A stretch of DNA of 64,000 nt, from NCBI RefSeq assembly GCF_004364315.1, contig NZ_SOBR01000002.1, positions 434,001-498,000 of the forward strand, read 5' to 3'. This DNA comes from Chromohalobacter marismortui. GTDB lineage: Bacteria; Pseudomonadota; Gammaproteobacteria; Pseudomonadales; Halomonadaceae. Below, one piece after another: positions 6,810 through 15,181 of this stretch (its first letter is position 1; each line of letters starts with the position of its first letter). A program made the position numbers and the translations under genes. The notes beneath the pieces were generated by a model. That model ran no database searches and was not told where the DNA came from. It saw only the letters and a list, made by a program, of their open reading frames with translations.

Positions 6810-8831
6810 TCAGGCCCCATCCTCTTCGCTGCCGACCTCTCGTACCTCGGCCGGCTCGGGTTCCAGGATCCAGCCATGGCTGATCTCGGTTTTCAATTGG
6901 GCGTAGAAGGCATCGATCTCGCCGCCGAAGCGCTGCCACAGATTCTTGGCACTCATCTCACCGTCGTGGCGGGCGAGGACAGTAGCAAGTGGCGCCTGGG
7001 TTTTGATGTCTGGTGTCTGACCCAAGCATAATTTAGCGACCAGTTCAGTGTGGGGAGCTTTCACGGGTTGTTCCTCTTCTTGTCCGGTGGTGATACCGGT
7101 TAGGGTAGAAACCGCGGTCATTGCAAATGTTTCGGCTTTCTTTTGCTTGCTATTCAACTGACCGGTATAGGCATCACAAATTTCGAAAAGGTAGTCTACA
7201 GCTTCGACAATCTGGTCCTGCTCTGGTTTTGGAGGTACAGGTACCATCAGGCCCTCTACCCCTCCGACACGTAGGTGCTTTACAGCCATCCCAACAGCGG
7301 TCCCAAGCATCTGTTCCTGGAAGCTTGGGCTTAAAATGACATACAGCAAAAAGCGGTTGTTAAATAGGCTTGGGAAAAGTCGAATTAGCATCATTCGTTG
7401 ACCGAGACAGACTTTCTCCCCTTCCGGTACGATGGCTGCTTCGCCCATCGGAGCCTCACGAGAGAAAAATATATCCCCCGATTTAGGGGGCATACGCCTA
7501 GCCCAGTAGGCATAGGTTTCTTCGGAAACTCTCTTGGTATTGGAGAGATTCATCTGGCCATCACAAATATCGGTCGTTCGGACAAGAGGAATTCCATCTG
7601 TCACATATGGTGCGGTCTTATTGTGGCAGTCCACAACAGCTTGCGAAACTTGAAGCAATGTTGCCCAAGCCCAATGCTCAGGTAACTGAGAGGCAGGCAC
7701 ATTTGCATGTTGGGCACGTAGCTTCTTTAACATGGACTTGGCCTCTTTATACTCCTGCCCCTCAGAGCATTCAGCCCAATGTCTTCGTGCATTAGAAATG
7801 GACTCAAGAAGTTCTAATCCTGAACATTCTCTCCATCGTTCCCTGGGGAATAAACGACCAGAAACTGCCAAGTCAAGAAGGGTACCCTTGAGCTGTTTCA
7901 CATCTTCCGGCGCACTGAACAACTGCTCGAAATTTTCCTCCAGCGTTGCCCAGGACTCCTGCAACTCGTGCGGGCTTCCGGCACTGGAAACGGTTTTCAG
8001 GGTCGCTTGGCGCAGGGCGTTTTGTAGTCGCCGGTATTCTTTCTTCTGCATTTCCAGCTTGTCGCACAAAGCCATTAGTTCATCGACCTTGGCAACGATA
8101 CGGCCTTGTTCTTCAGTTGGCGGTAGCGGAAATGCCCGGGTAGCAAAGTAGTCTACGGAAAGTCGTTTCTGGCCAGCTGTCCCGGTCATACTCTTCTTTC
8201 CCTCATTGGTGAAAAATGGGGAGCGAAGGTAAATGTACACATAGTCCGGCAGAACACCTTCATGAACAGGACGAAATACATGAAGCTCGGTAGTTCCGGC
8301 ACCAATCCCCAAGTCGCCCGGAATATCTGAAACAGCTGCCGACTTTCCATTTTCGAAACACGGAGTAATTTTCGCCAGAATTACGTCGCCGTTGGCAAAA
8401 TGGGTATACCCTCTTTTTATCTCTCCCCATTTTCTGGTTTCTGCGACAAGAGCATCGTGGTGAAACTGGGGGATCCCTCTCATAGGAATAAATGCCGCAA
8501 CTTCTTCATCCGGAGCCTGGTTGCGTGGATTAATTTCTCCGATATCTAGCAGCCGCGTCCAGCGCCAGGATTGTGGTAGTTCGACGTCGGATGGCGCTTG
8601 TACTGGCTCGTTCTCGAGCTTCGGTATGCACTTGTATTTTTTTTCAAGGATCAGGCGTTGCCTGGTGACTTCGATTCCAATAAGCAAATCACCAGCGTTA
8701 TCCCCCGCTTCACTTCTTGGGGTAAGGGAGCCAGTGACAGCCAGTTGATAAATCATTTCCCGCAACTTAGCCACGCCTTCGGGCGCATGGGCAATATGCT
8801 TAAATTCCGCCAAAAACTGCTGTGCGTCCAT
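6810..8831 (-). CDS. hsdS: Type I restriction-modification specificity subunit with C-terminal extension
   Basis: This 673-residue DNA-recognition subunit has two target-recognition domains. The first begins at LPQSWRWTRLLDIGEI near residue 85 and ends at FPLPPTEEQGRIVAKVDELM. The second begins at LPEHWAWATLLQVS and ends at VPVPPKPEQDQIVEAVDYL. Each is followed by a helical spacer. About 75 extra residues at the C-terminus (TELVAKLCLGQ..NLWQRFGGEIDAFYAQL..GWI) resemble a small winged-helix-like module and are unusual for HsdS. I chose ATG at 8831; the preceding gene's stop overlaps it as TGATG. The longest frame starts at 8966 inside that gene. It works with HsdM; the usual HsdR partner is broken here. 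Confidence 0.88.
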   Translation of the reverse strand: MDAQQFLAEFKHIAHAPEGVAKLREMIYQLAVTGSLTPRSEAGDNAGDLLIGIEVTRQRLILEKKYKCIPKLENEPVQAPSDVELPQSWRWTRLLDIGEINPRNQAPDEEVAAFIPMRGIPQFHHDALVAETRKWGEIKRGYTHFANGDVILAKITPCFENGKSAAVSDIPGDLGIGAGTTELHVFRPVHEGVLPDYVYIYLRSPFFTNEGKKSMTGTAGQKRLSVDYFATRAFPLPPTEEQGRIVAKVDELMALCDKLEMQKKEYRRLQNALRQATLKTVSSAGSPHELQESWATLEENFEQLFSAPEDVKQLKGTLLDLAVSGRLFPRERWRECSGLELLESISNARRHWAECSEGQEYKEAKSMLKKLRAQHANVPASQLPEHWAWATLLQVSQAVVDCHNKTAPYVTDGIPLVRTTDICDGQMNLSNTKRVSEETYAYWARRMPPKSGDIFFSREAPMGEAAIVPEGEKVCLGQRMMLIRLFPSLFNNRFLLYVILSPSFQEQMLGTAVGMAVKHLRVGGVEGLMVPVPPKPEQDQIVEAVDYLFEICDAYTGQLNSKQKKAETFAMTAVSTLTGITTGQEEEQPVKAPHTELVAKLCLGQTPDIKTQAPLATVLARHDGEMSAKNLWQRFGGEIDAFYAQLKTEISHGWILEPEPAEVREVGSEEDGA

Positions 8832-9358
8832 CAAACATCCGCTCCTTCGGAAGCGCTCTCCGCTCGGGTGCCAACCGCGCGCTGTGCCAACTGTGCTCGT
8901 GAGCGTCCAAAGGGCATGTGTAGGTTGGCCTGCAAGGCACGGGTTTTCCAACATTTCAGTTGGCACATTTGTAGATAGAAGTCGCGTTTGAGCGAGTCGT
9001 TGATGTAGAGCAGGGCCTTGATATAGGGCAAACTCAATTGCCTCAGCATCCCTGAGACAATCTCTTCATCTGGGAAGGCTTTGGCAAAACGCAGCATATG
9101 GCGCAGGTCCTTGGTGGAGAAGCCGCAGCCATATTTGGCTACTAACTGTTTAGCCAAGGGGGAATCAAGCTGCTCGCCATAGGCCGCGCGCTCGCCTTGC
9201 AGTACCTCGCTCTGGATACACTGGCCAATATGCCAATACAGCAAGGCCAGGACGCTGTACACGGAGAGGGCCACCTCGCTGCGGCTTTGCTCGATCAGGT
9301 GACGGATATCGCCGAGCAGTTGCCGGCCGGCAGGGTTCGGTAACTGTTCGAGGCTCAT
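8831..9358 (-). CDS. DUF1016 (YhcG-like) protein, altered C-terminus
   Basis: This 175-residue protein matches the N-terminal part of DUF1016/YhcG proteins: SRSEVALSVYSVLALLYWHI, then FSTKDLRHMLRFAKAFPDEE and SLKRDFYLQMCQL. Full-length members are about 330-370 residues and carry a PDDEXK-like nuclease domain at the C-terminus. Here the match stops near residue 150 and the last 25 residues (FGRSRAQLAQRAVGTRAESA) look like read-through. The nuclease half is therefore missing. The ATG overlaps the hsdM stop by 4 nt, and the stop overlaps the hsdS start. It may survive as a coupling frame or as an accessory DNA-binding part. Confidence 0.7.
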   Translation of the reverse strand: MSLEQLPNPAGRQLLGDIRHLIEQSRSEVALSVYSVLALLYWHIGQCIQSEVLQGERAAYGEQLDSPLAKQLVAKYGCGFSTKDLRHMLRFAKAFPDEEIVSGMLRQLSLPYIKALLYINDSLKRDFYLQMCQLKCWKTRALQANLHMPFGRSRAQLAQRAVGTRAESASEGADV

Positions 9359-11136
9359 TCTTCGGCCTCCTCCGCCGTAAAGTGGTGTGCCAAGGCCGCC
9401 GCCAGCTCGCTTTTTAAGCGGTTTTCGGTTTCCTCGATTTCACTGAGCAAGTTTTTGTACTTCTCCAGCAGTACGTCAGGATCGAGGGTTTCCTCCTCCG
9501 GCGCGTTAGGGTTTTTCTGGTCCAGATTGTAGATCGGCCAGTAAATACGATCTCCGATGGCCTGGGCATCGCGCGCTTGCAGGCGCAGCACGTCGGCCTT
9601 GTCGCGCAACTCGGCTATTTCATCATCGATGGGCTTGCGCTTTTGCTGACTGCTGACGCCTTTGATAGATTCGCGTAGGTCGCGCACCTGGTTTTCCAGT
9701 GCCGAGGCTTCGCTGTTAAGCGCTTCCGCCCGTTCCCAATGCGGCCGAGCCTCGACCATGGCCTGCTCGCGCTTGGCTTTGAAATCTAGCTTCCAGGCAA
9801 ACTCGTTTTCCACCCTGTCGGCGAAGTCGTTGTCTTCGCTACCCCACCACTCCTGCTCCTGTTTAAACTCTTCATAACGGATTGGCTTGGTCTTGGAATA
9901 GCTTTTGTATCCCGGCGGATAGGGATGTTCGTAGAACCAGATGGTGTCAGTGTGGAAGTGCTCGCTGCCGTCGTCCATGGCTGCGCCCTTGGTGAAGAAC
10001 AGCAGGTTGGTCTTGATGCTGGTGTAGGGGGCGAAGACGCCCTTGGGCAGACGGACGATGGTATGCAGCTTGCAGTCGCGCAACAGCAGCTCTTTCAGCG
10101 TAGCCTTGATGCCCTCACCGAACAGAAAGCCGTCGGGCAACACCACGGCGGCGCGGCCGTTCTCCTTCAGTAGTTTCTTGATGATCAGCGCCACGAACAT
10201 ATCAGCGGTCTCGCGGGTACGCAGGTCAGCCGGGTAGTCGCTACCCACGCCGTCATCCTCATAGCCGCCAAACGGTGGATTGGTGATCAAGCAATCAACC
10301 TTACCGTAGGTACTCCACTCGTTCCATCCAATGGCCAGGGTGTTGCGATGCTCGATCCGACTGGGCACATCTATGCCGTGCAGCAGCATATTGGTGGTGC
10401 ACAGCAGGTGCGGTAACTGCTTCTTCTCGATGCCACGAACCAACTCCTCAATCGTGCGCTTGTCGGAGGCGGAGGGCTTGGCTGTGAGTTGATGGCGGAA
10501 ATGGTCGATGACCGCCGTCAGGAAGCCGCCGGTGCCGCAGGCCGGGTCGAGCACGGTTTCGCGCTTATCGAGGCGCGGGCTCACCCGATCCGCCATGAAC
10601 TCGGTGATAGCGCGCGGGGTATAGAATTCACCTGCATTGCCCGCACCGCGCAGATCGTTGAGCAGTTGCTCGTAGACATCTCCCAGGTTGGCTCGGGTCT
10701 TGAAGTCGTGGAAATTGATAGCTTCTTCCAGCTTCTCGATCACCGCCACCATCTGAGTGCCGGATTTCATGTAGTTGTTGGCATCTTCGAAGACACTACG
10801 GATCACCTTGTGCAGGGGGCTCCGGTTAGCATCCAGGTCTTTAAGCTCGGGAAACAGCTCGTTGTTGACGAAGCTGATGAGCTCACTGGCGGCATTCTGG
10901 TTTTTTTTCTTGCCGTCCGGGCTGGCTACATAGGCGGCCCAGTTGCGCCAGCGCAAAGCATTGGGTAAGGGAGACTGGTAGCAGGGATTGTCATCTTCCC
11001 ACTCTTCCTCGCGCTGATCCAAGACCTTGAGGAATAGCATCCAGGTGAGCTGGCCGAGGCGCTGGGCGTCGCCGTCGACTCCATCGTCCTTTCGCATGAT
11101 GTCCTGGATTGACTTGATGGTACTGCTGAGATTCAT
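9355..11136 (-). CDS. hsdM: Type I restriction-modification DNA methyltransferase subunit
   Basis: This 593-residue N6-adenine methyltransferase subunit has the HsdM N-terminal helical domain (residues 1-140), then an SAM-binding motif I DPACGTGGF at 197-205 and the catalytic NPPF at 286-289. The C-terminus is coiled-coil-like (EALNSEASALENQVRDLRES) and acidic. Together with HsdS it would methylate a bipartite target. All catalytic residues are present, so methylation can persist even though hsdR is broken. It lies 7 nt after the hsdR remnant frame and overlaps the DUF1016 gene by 4 nt. Confidence 0.92.
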   Translation of the reverse strand: MNLSSTIKSIQDIMRKDDGVDGDAQRLGQLTWMLFLKVLDQREEEWEDDNPCYQSPLPNALRWRNWAAYVASPDGKKKNQNAASELISFVNNELFPELKDLDANRSPLHKVIRSVFEDANNYMKSGTQMVAVIEKLEEAINFHDFKTRANLGDVYEQLLNDLRGAGNAGEFYTPRAITEFMADRVSPRLDKRETVLDPACGTGGFLTAVIDHFRHQLTAKPSASDKRTIEELVRGIEKKQLPHLLCTTNMLLHGIDVPSRIEHRNTLAIGWNEWSTYGKVDCLITNPPFGGYEDDGVGSDYPADLRTRETADMFVALIIKKLLKENGRAAVVLPDGFLFGEGIKATLKELLLRDCKLHTIVRLPKGVFAPYTSIKTNLLFFTKGAAMDDGSEHFHTDTIWFYEHPYPPGYKSYSKTKPIRYEEFKQEQEWWGSEDNDFADRVENEFAWKLDFKAKREQAMVEARPHWERAEALNSEASALENQVRDLRESIKGVSSQQKRKPIDDEIAELRDKADVLRLQARDAQAIGDRIYWPIYNLDQKNPNAPEEETLDPDVLLEKYKNLLSEIEETENRLKSELAAALAHHFTAEEAEE

Positions 11137-11143
11137 TGAGGTC

Positions 11144-11827
11144 TCACTTATCCTCGGGCCCGAATGGTTGTTCAGGCTTCTTGGTGCTCTTGGAGGTCGT
11201 ACAGTACTTGTTCGAGCTCGTATACAGCCTGGGCGTATTGTTCAACGTCGCCGAAGATGCCACGCGGGATTTGTGTCTTACTGTCGAACTTGTCGAAGGG
11301 CGGGAGTTCCAATACCTTGACGTCTTCGGTGTCCTACACGCCGTGATCGGCAAACTTCTCAAACAGGGTCCAGCGAAACCTCTCCACTCCTGATACAGCC
11401 GCCAAAGCGCGGCTAACTGGGGAAACTGATCAAGCTTGAGTTCGCGCTCTATGGGGCGGGAAAAACCGATACGATCGTGCAACGGGAAGCCCCCGCCATT
11501 GCAGCTGAGGGCGAATGGTGCATTCAGCATTTCAGCGTAGACCAGCGCTTGTTGCATACCGTGACCGATTGAAAAGCGGGCCTGTTTGGCTTCGATAACC
11601 TCGATGGGCATGTTCGGGCGCGCATAGAGCACATAGTCAGCTCGCTTTGGGCTACCCTTGGCATCTATATCTCGGATAGGCGCCACAAGCTTGCCTCGCA
11701 CCATGATGCCCACATCGGTGAGTCTCACCACTTCGCGAAACTCACTTTGCTGCCAACCAGCCTGTTGGATAGCGGGAGTGATGAATTTCGTGCAGATATC
11801 ACGTTCGCTTAACGTTTTATTATCCAC
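11144..11827 (-). pseudogene. hsdR: Decayed type I restriction endonuclease subunit hsdR (N-terminal part and short tail)
   Basis: From GTG at 11827 (GGGAGG 6 nt upstream) about 150 residues match the HsdR N-terminal nuclease domain, with D64 and an E-A-K triad at 79-81 intact (MPIEVIEAKQARFSIGHGMQ). The match then ends abruptly. A second, protein-like tail follows in another frame (DTEDVKVLELPPFDKF.. to QVLYDLQEHQEA, stop at 11174-11172), with a TAG near 11336. The seven helicase motifs of a normal HsdR of about 1000 residues are absent. The simplest reading is a large internal deletion plus a frameshift and a nonsense change. The open frame itself still runs to 11144 with scrambled sequence. 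Confidence 0.8.
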
Positions 11828-11892
11828 TGCATACCTCCCTGCTCGATATGAAGTTTACAAAAATCACATAGCCTTATGCAGCACCTTCATTT

Positions 11893-11920
11893 GCTATAGT
11901 TAGCTCACTAATGATATCAA
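11893..11920 (-). promoter_or_regulatory. Candidate promoter of the defence operon
   Basis: On the minus strand TTGATA, a 16 bp spacer and TATAGC lie 66 nt ahead of the hsdR GTG. The -35 box touches the foot of the guaA terminator hairpin, so the operon would be insulated from guaBA and start immediately behind it. Based on consensus match only. Confidence 0.4.
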
Positions 11921-11941
11921 GCCCGCTCAGAAAGCGGGCTC
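11919..11941 (-). terminator. guaA transcription terminator (hairpin)
   Basis: AGCCCGCT and AGCGGGCT (8 bp stem, 5 nt loop) lie 22 nt beyond the guaA stop codon. The minus-strand flank TTGATATCATT is T-rich but not a pure T-run, so it is a moderate intrinsic terminator. Confidence 0.6.
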
Positions 11942-11962
11942 TCGATAGAGTATATCTCTTTA

Positions 11963-13540
11963 TCACTCCCACTCAATCGTCGCGGGCGGCTTGCTGCTGA
12001 CGTCGTACGTCACCCGCGATACGCCACTGATCTCGTTGATGATGCGGTTGGAGACCTTCTCCAGCAGCTCATACGGCAGGTGGGCCCATCTTGCGGTCAT
12101 GAAGTCGATGGTTTCGACGGCGCGCAGGGCGATGACCCATTCGTAGCGGCGGCCATCGCCGACGACACCGACGGATTTCACCGGGAGGAAGACGGCGAAG
12201 GCCTGGCTGGTCTTGTGGTACCAGTCGGCATTGTGCAGTTCCTCGATAAAGATAGCATCAGCTTCACGCAGGATGTCGGCGTATTCTTTCTTCACTTCGC
12301 CGAGGATGCGCACGCCGAGGCCCGGTCCCGGGAAGGGATGACGGTAGACCATGTCGTACGGCAGGCCGAGTTCGAGACCGAGCTTGCGCACTTCGTCCTT
12401 GAACAGCTCGCGCAGCGGTTCGACCAGCTTGAGCTTCATGGTCTCGGGCAGGCCGCCGACGTTGTGATGCGACTTGATGACATGCGCCTTGCCGGTCTTG
12501 CTGGCGGCGGATTCGATCACGTCCGGGTAGATGGTGCCCTGGGCGAGGAAGTCGACGCCGTCGATCTTGGCGGCTTCACGGTCGAAGACATCGATGAAGG
12601 TGTTGCCGATGATCTTGCGCTTGGCTTCGGGGTCGTTTTCGCCTTCCAGCTTGGTGAGGAACTCGTCCTCGGCGTCGACACGCAGCACCCGCACGCCCAT
12701 GTGGCTGGCGAAGGTTTCCATCACCTGGTCGCCTTCGTTCTTGCGCAGCAGGCCGTTGTCGACGAACACGCAGGTGAGCTGATCGCCGATGGCCTTGTGC
12801 AGCAGCGCGGCGACGACGGAGGAATCCACCCCGCCGGAGAGGCCCAGCAGCACGTGGCGGTCGCCGACCTGCTCGCGCACGCGCACGCAGAGGTCGTCGA
12901 TGATCTGGGCCGGGGTCCACAGGCGCTCGGCCTGGCAGATATCCAGCACGAAGTGCTCGAGGATGCGCTGGCCCTGCTGGGTGTGGGTCACCTCGGGGTG
13001 GAACTGGACGCCGTAGAACTGCTTGTCTTCCCACGCCATGGCGGCGATCGGGCAGCTCGGGGTGGAGGCGGTGACGGTGAAGGTCTCCGGCACCTGGGCG
13101 ACCTTGTCGCCATGGCTCATCCAGACGTCGAGCAGCGCGCGCCCGGTGTCATGGTCGACATGGTCCTTGATGTCCGTGAGCAGGGCGTTGTCGGCGTCGA
13201 TGCGCACCTGCGCATAGCCGAATTCCTGTTTCTGCGAGCCCTCGACCTTGCCGCCCAGCTGCTCGGCCATGGTCTGCATGCCATAGCAGATCCCCAGCAC
13301 CGGCAGGCCCATCTCGAACACGCACTGCGGGGCGCGCGGCGAGGCCAGCTCGGTGACGGATTCCGGCCCGCCGGCGAGGATGATGCCGTTGGGCCGGTAC
13401 TCGCGGATCTCTTCCTCGCTGATGTCGAAGGCGCGCACTTCGGAGTAGACGCCGATCTCGCGCACGCGGCGTGCGATGAGCTGGGTGTACTGGGAGCCGA
13501 AGTCGAGAATCAGGATCTTGTGGGCGTGAATGTCGGTCAT
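11963..13540 (-). CDS. guaA: GMP synthase (glutamine-hydrolysing)
   Basis: This 525-residue enzyme makes GMP from XMP, ATP and glutamine in the last step of de novo guanylate synthesis. The N-terminal class I glutaminase has its nucleophile Cys85 (GICYGMQ) with His181 and Glu183 (FHPEV). The ATP-pyrophosphatase P-loop SGGVDSS is at 235-241. The C-terminal dimerisation domain ends in the conserved PPATIEWE. Length and motifs are complete. It follows guaB by 95 bp on the same strand, the standard guaBA operon. The 3' end of guaA is a documented integration site for genomic islands, and the defence operon begins just beyond it. Confidence 0.97.
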   Translation of the reverse strand: MTDIHAHKILILDFGSQYTQLIARRVREIGVYSEVRAFDISEEEIREYRPNGIILAGGPESVTELASPRAPQCVFEMGLPVLGICYGMQTMAEQLGGKVEGSQKQEFGYAQVRIDADNALLTDIKDHVDHDTGRALLDVWMSHGDKVAQVPETFTVTASTPSCPIAAMAWEDKQFYGVQFHPEVTHTQQGQRILEHFVLDICQAERLWTPAQIIDDLCVRVREQVGDRHVLLGLSGGVDSSVVAALLHKAIGDQLTCVFVDNGLLRKNEGDQVMETFASHMGVRVLRVDAEDEFLTKLEGENDPEAKRKIIGNTFIDVFDREAAKIDGVDFLAQGTIYPDVIESAASKTGKAHVIKSHHNVGGLPETMKLKLVEPLRELFKDEVRKLGLELGLPYDMVYRHPFPGPGLGVRILGEVKKEYADILREADAIFIEELHNADWYHKTSQAFAVFLPVKSVGVVGDGRRYEWVIALRAVETIDFMTARWAHLPYELLEKVSNRIINEISGVSRVTYDVSSKPPATIEWE

Positions 13541-13578
13541 CTGGCGTTCCTTTGAGAAGCAACAAGGGCCGAAAATGC

Positions 13579-13627
13579 GAAAGCTGGAAGCGGCATGGCC
13601 ACTTCCAGCTTCAAGCTTCCGGCATCA
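13579..13627. repeat. Intergenic stem-loop repeat between guaB and guaA
   Basis: AAGCTGGAAG and CTTCCAGCTT form a 10 bp stem around an 11 nt loop, followed by further AAGCTT-containing copies (CAAGCTTCC, CAAGCTTGAG). Such AAGCTTGAAGCTGGAAG-type motifs resemble dispersed intergenic repeats. Here it could set the relative expression of guaB and guaA. Confidence 0.45.
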
Positions 13628-13635
13628 AGCTTGAG

Positions 13636-15105
13636 TTAGCCCGCCCGGTAGTTGGGGGCCTCTTTCGTGATCTGCACGTCATGCACGTGGGATTCGGCGA
13701 AGCCCGCGCCGGTGATCTTCACGAACTCCGGCTTGGTACGCATCTCGTCGATATCGTGGCAGCCGGTGTAGCCCATGGAGGCACGCAGGCCGCCCATCAG
13801 CTGATGGACGATGGCGCTCATCTGGCCCTTGTAGGGCACGCGGCCTTCGATGCCTTCCGGCACCAGCTTCTCGACCCCGGCGCTCTTGTCCTGGAAGTAG
13901 CGGTCGGAGGAGCCCTGGGTCTGAGACATGGCGCCCATGGAACCCATGCCGCGATAGGCCTTGTAGGTCCGGCCCTGGTAGAGCTCGATCTCGCCCGGCG
14001 CTTCCTCGGTGCCGGCCAGCAGCCCGCCGATCATCACCGTGCTGGCGCCGGCGGCGATGGCCTTGGCCAGGTCGCCGGAGAAGCGGATGCCGCCATCGGC
14101 GACGAGCGGGATGTCGAACGGCTTGAGCGCGTCGGCCACGTCGGAGACGGCGGAGATCTGCGGCACGCCGACGCCGGCGACGACGCGCGTGGTGCAGATG
14201 GAGCCGGGGCCGATGCCGACCTTGACGCCGTCCGCGCCCGCTTCGGCCAGCGCCTTGGCGGCGGCGGCGGTGGCAATGTTGCCGCCGATCACCTGTACCT
14301 GCGGATAATGTTCCTTGACCCAGCGCACGCGCTCGATGACACCCTGGGAATGGCCATGCGCGGTATCCACCACGACCACGTCCACCCCGGCCTCGGCCAG
14401 CGCGGTGATGCGATCCGGCGTTTCCGGCCCGGTGCCCACGGCGGCGCCGGCCAGCAGGCGGCCGTCGCCGTCCTTGGCGGCGTGCGGGTAGGTGCGTGCC
14501 TTCTCGATGTCACGCACGGTCACCAGGCCACGCAGGCGGAACTGATCGTCGACCACCAGGATCTTCTCGATGCGGTGTTCCTGCAGCTTGGTCTTGATGA
14601 TGTCCAGCGAGGTGCCTTCGGGCACGGTGACCAGCTTCTCGCGCGGGGTCATGATTTCCGCCACGCTGTCGCCCTTGTCGGGACGGAAGCGCATGTCGCG
14701 CCCAGTGACGATGCCCATCAGGGTGTCGCCCTCGACCACCGGAAACCCGGAGTAGCCGTACTCGTCGGCCATCTCGAGCAGATCGGCCAGCTTCGCCTTG
14801 GGGCTGACGGTCACCGGGTCCTTGACGATCACGCTCTCGTGCTTCTTCACCTTGCGCACTTCCGCCGCCTGCGCGGCGATGCTCATGCTCTTGTGAATGA
14901 TCCCGATGCCGCCTTCCTGCGCCATGGCAATCGCCAGGCGGGCGCCGGTCACGGTATCCATCGCGGAGGAAAGCAGCGGGATGTTGAGGTAAAGGTCGCG
15001 AGTCAGGCGGGATCTGAGGCTGACGTCTTTGGGCAGGACGTCGGAATAGCCGGGGACGAGTAAAACATCATCGAACGTAAGAGCTTCTTGCGCTATACGT
15101 AGCAT
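13636..15105 (-). CDS. guaB: Inosine-5'-monophosphate dehydrogenase
   Basis: This 489-residue enzyme oxidises IMP to XMP with NAD+, the committed step of guanylate synthesis. The TIM-barrel core is interrupted by two CBS domains (about residues 95-205). The active-site loop [13 protein letters not shown] contains the catalytic Cys304, and the flap region with the RYFQDKS segment is present. Length is normal for bacterial IMPDH. It is the first gene of guaBA with a clear sigma-70 promoter upstream. The CBS pair is complete, as in enzymes allosterically controlled by purine nucleotides. Confidence 0.97.
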   Translation of the reverse strand: MLRIAQEALTFDDVLLVPGYSDVLPKDVSLRSRLTRDLYLNIPLLSSAMDTVTGARLAIAMAQEGGIGIIHKSMSIAAQAAEVRKVKKHESVIVKDPVTVSPKAKLADLLEMADEYGYSGFPVVEGDTLMGIVTGRDMRFRPDKGDSVAEIMTPREKLVTVPEGTSLDIIKTKLQEHRIEKILVVDDQFRLRGLVTVRDIEKARTYPHAAKDGDGRLLAGAAVGTGPETPDRITALAEAGVDVVVVDTAHGHSQGVIERVRWVKEHYPQVQVIGGNIATAAAAKALAEAGADGVKVGIGPGSICTTRVVAGVGVPQISAVSDVADALKPFDIPLVADGGIRFSGDLAKAIAAGASTVMIGGLLAGTEEAPGEIELYQGRTYKAYRGMGSMGAMSQTQGSSDRYFQDKSAGVEKLVPEGIEGRVPYKGQMSAIVHQLMGGLRASMGYTGCHDIDEMRTKPEFVKITGAGFAESHVHDVQITKEAPNYRAG

Positions 15106-15152
15106 GTTGCGACACCTGTGGGGAAAGCGGGTGCGGGAAAGATTAATCCGCC

Positions 15153-15181
15153 ATTATAAACCTCTATCCCCGTCCTCTCAA
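15153..15181 (-). promoter_or_regulatory. guaBA sigma-70 promoter
   Basis: Minus-strand TTGAGA (15181-15176), a 17 bp spacer and a perfect TATAAT (15158-15153) lie about 48 nt ahead of the guaB ATG. The -35 box overlaps the end of the upstream periplasmic-protein gene and lies within a 12 bp perfect palindrome, CTCAACGTTGAG. Confidence 0.7.

Noticed and set aside
6809-6877. Longer start for the ATPase gene (6877)
   Set aside because: It would lie within hsdS; the ATG at 6808, just after the hsdS stop, begins the conserved MQLLRLEI opening.
12080-15063. Two long plus-strand frames (about 490 and 500 codons) opposite guaA and guaB
   Set aside because: They are antisense to fully conserved genes; their His/Gly/Asp/Ala-rich translations are the mirror effect of GC-rich third positions.
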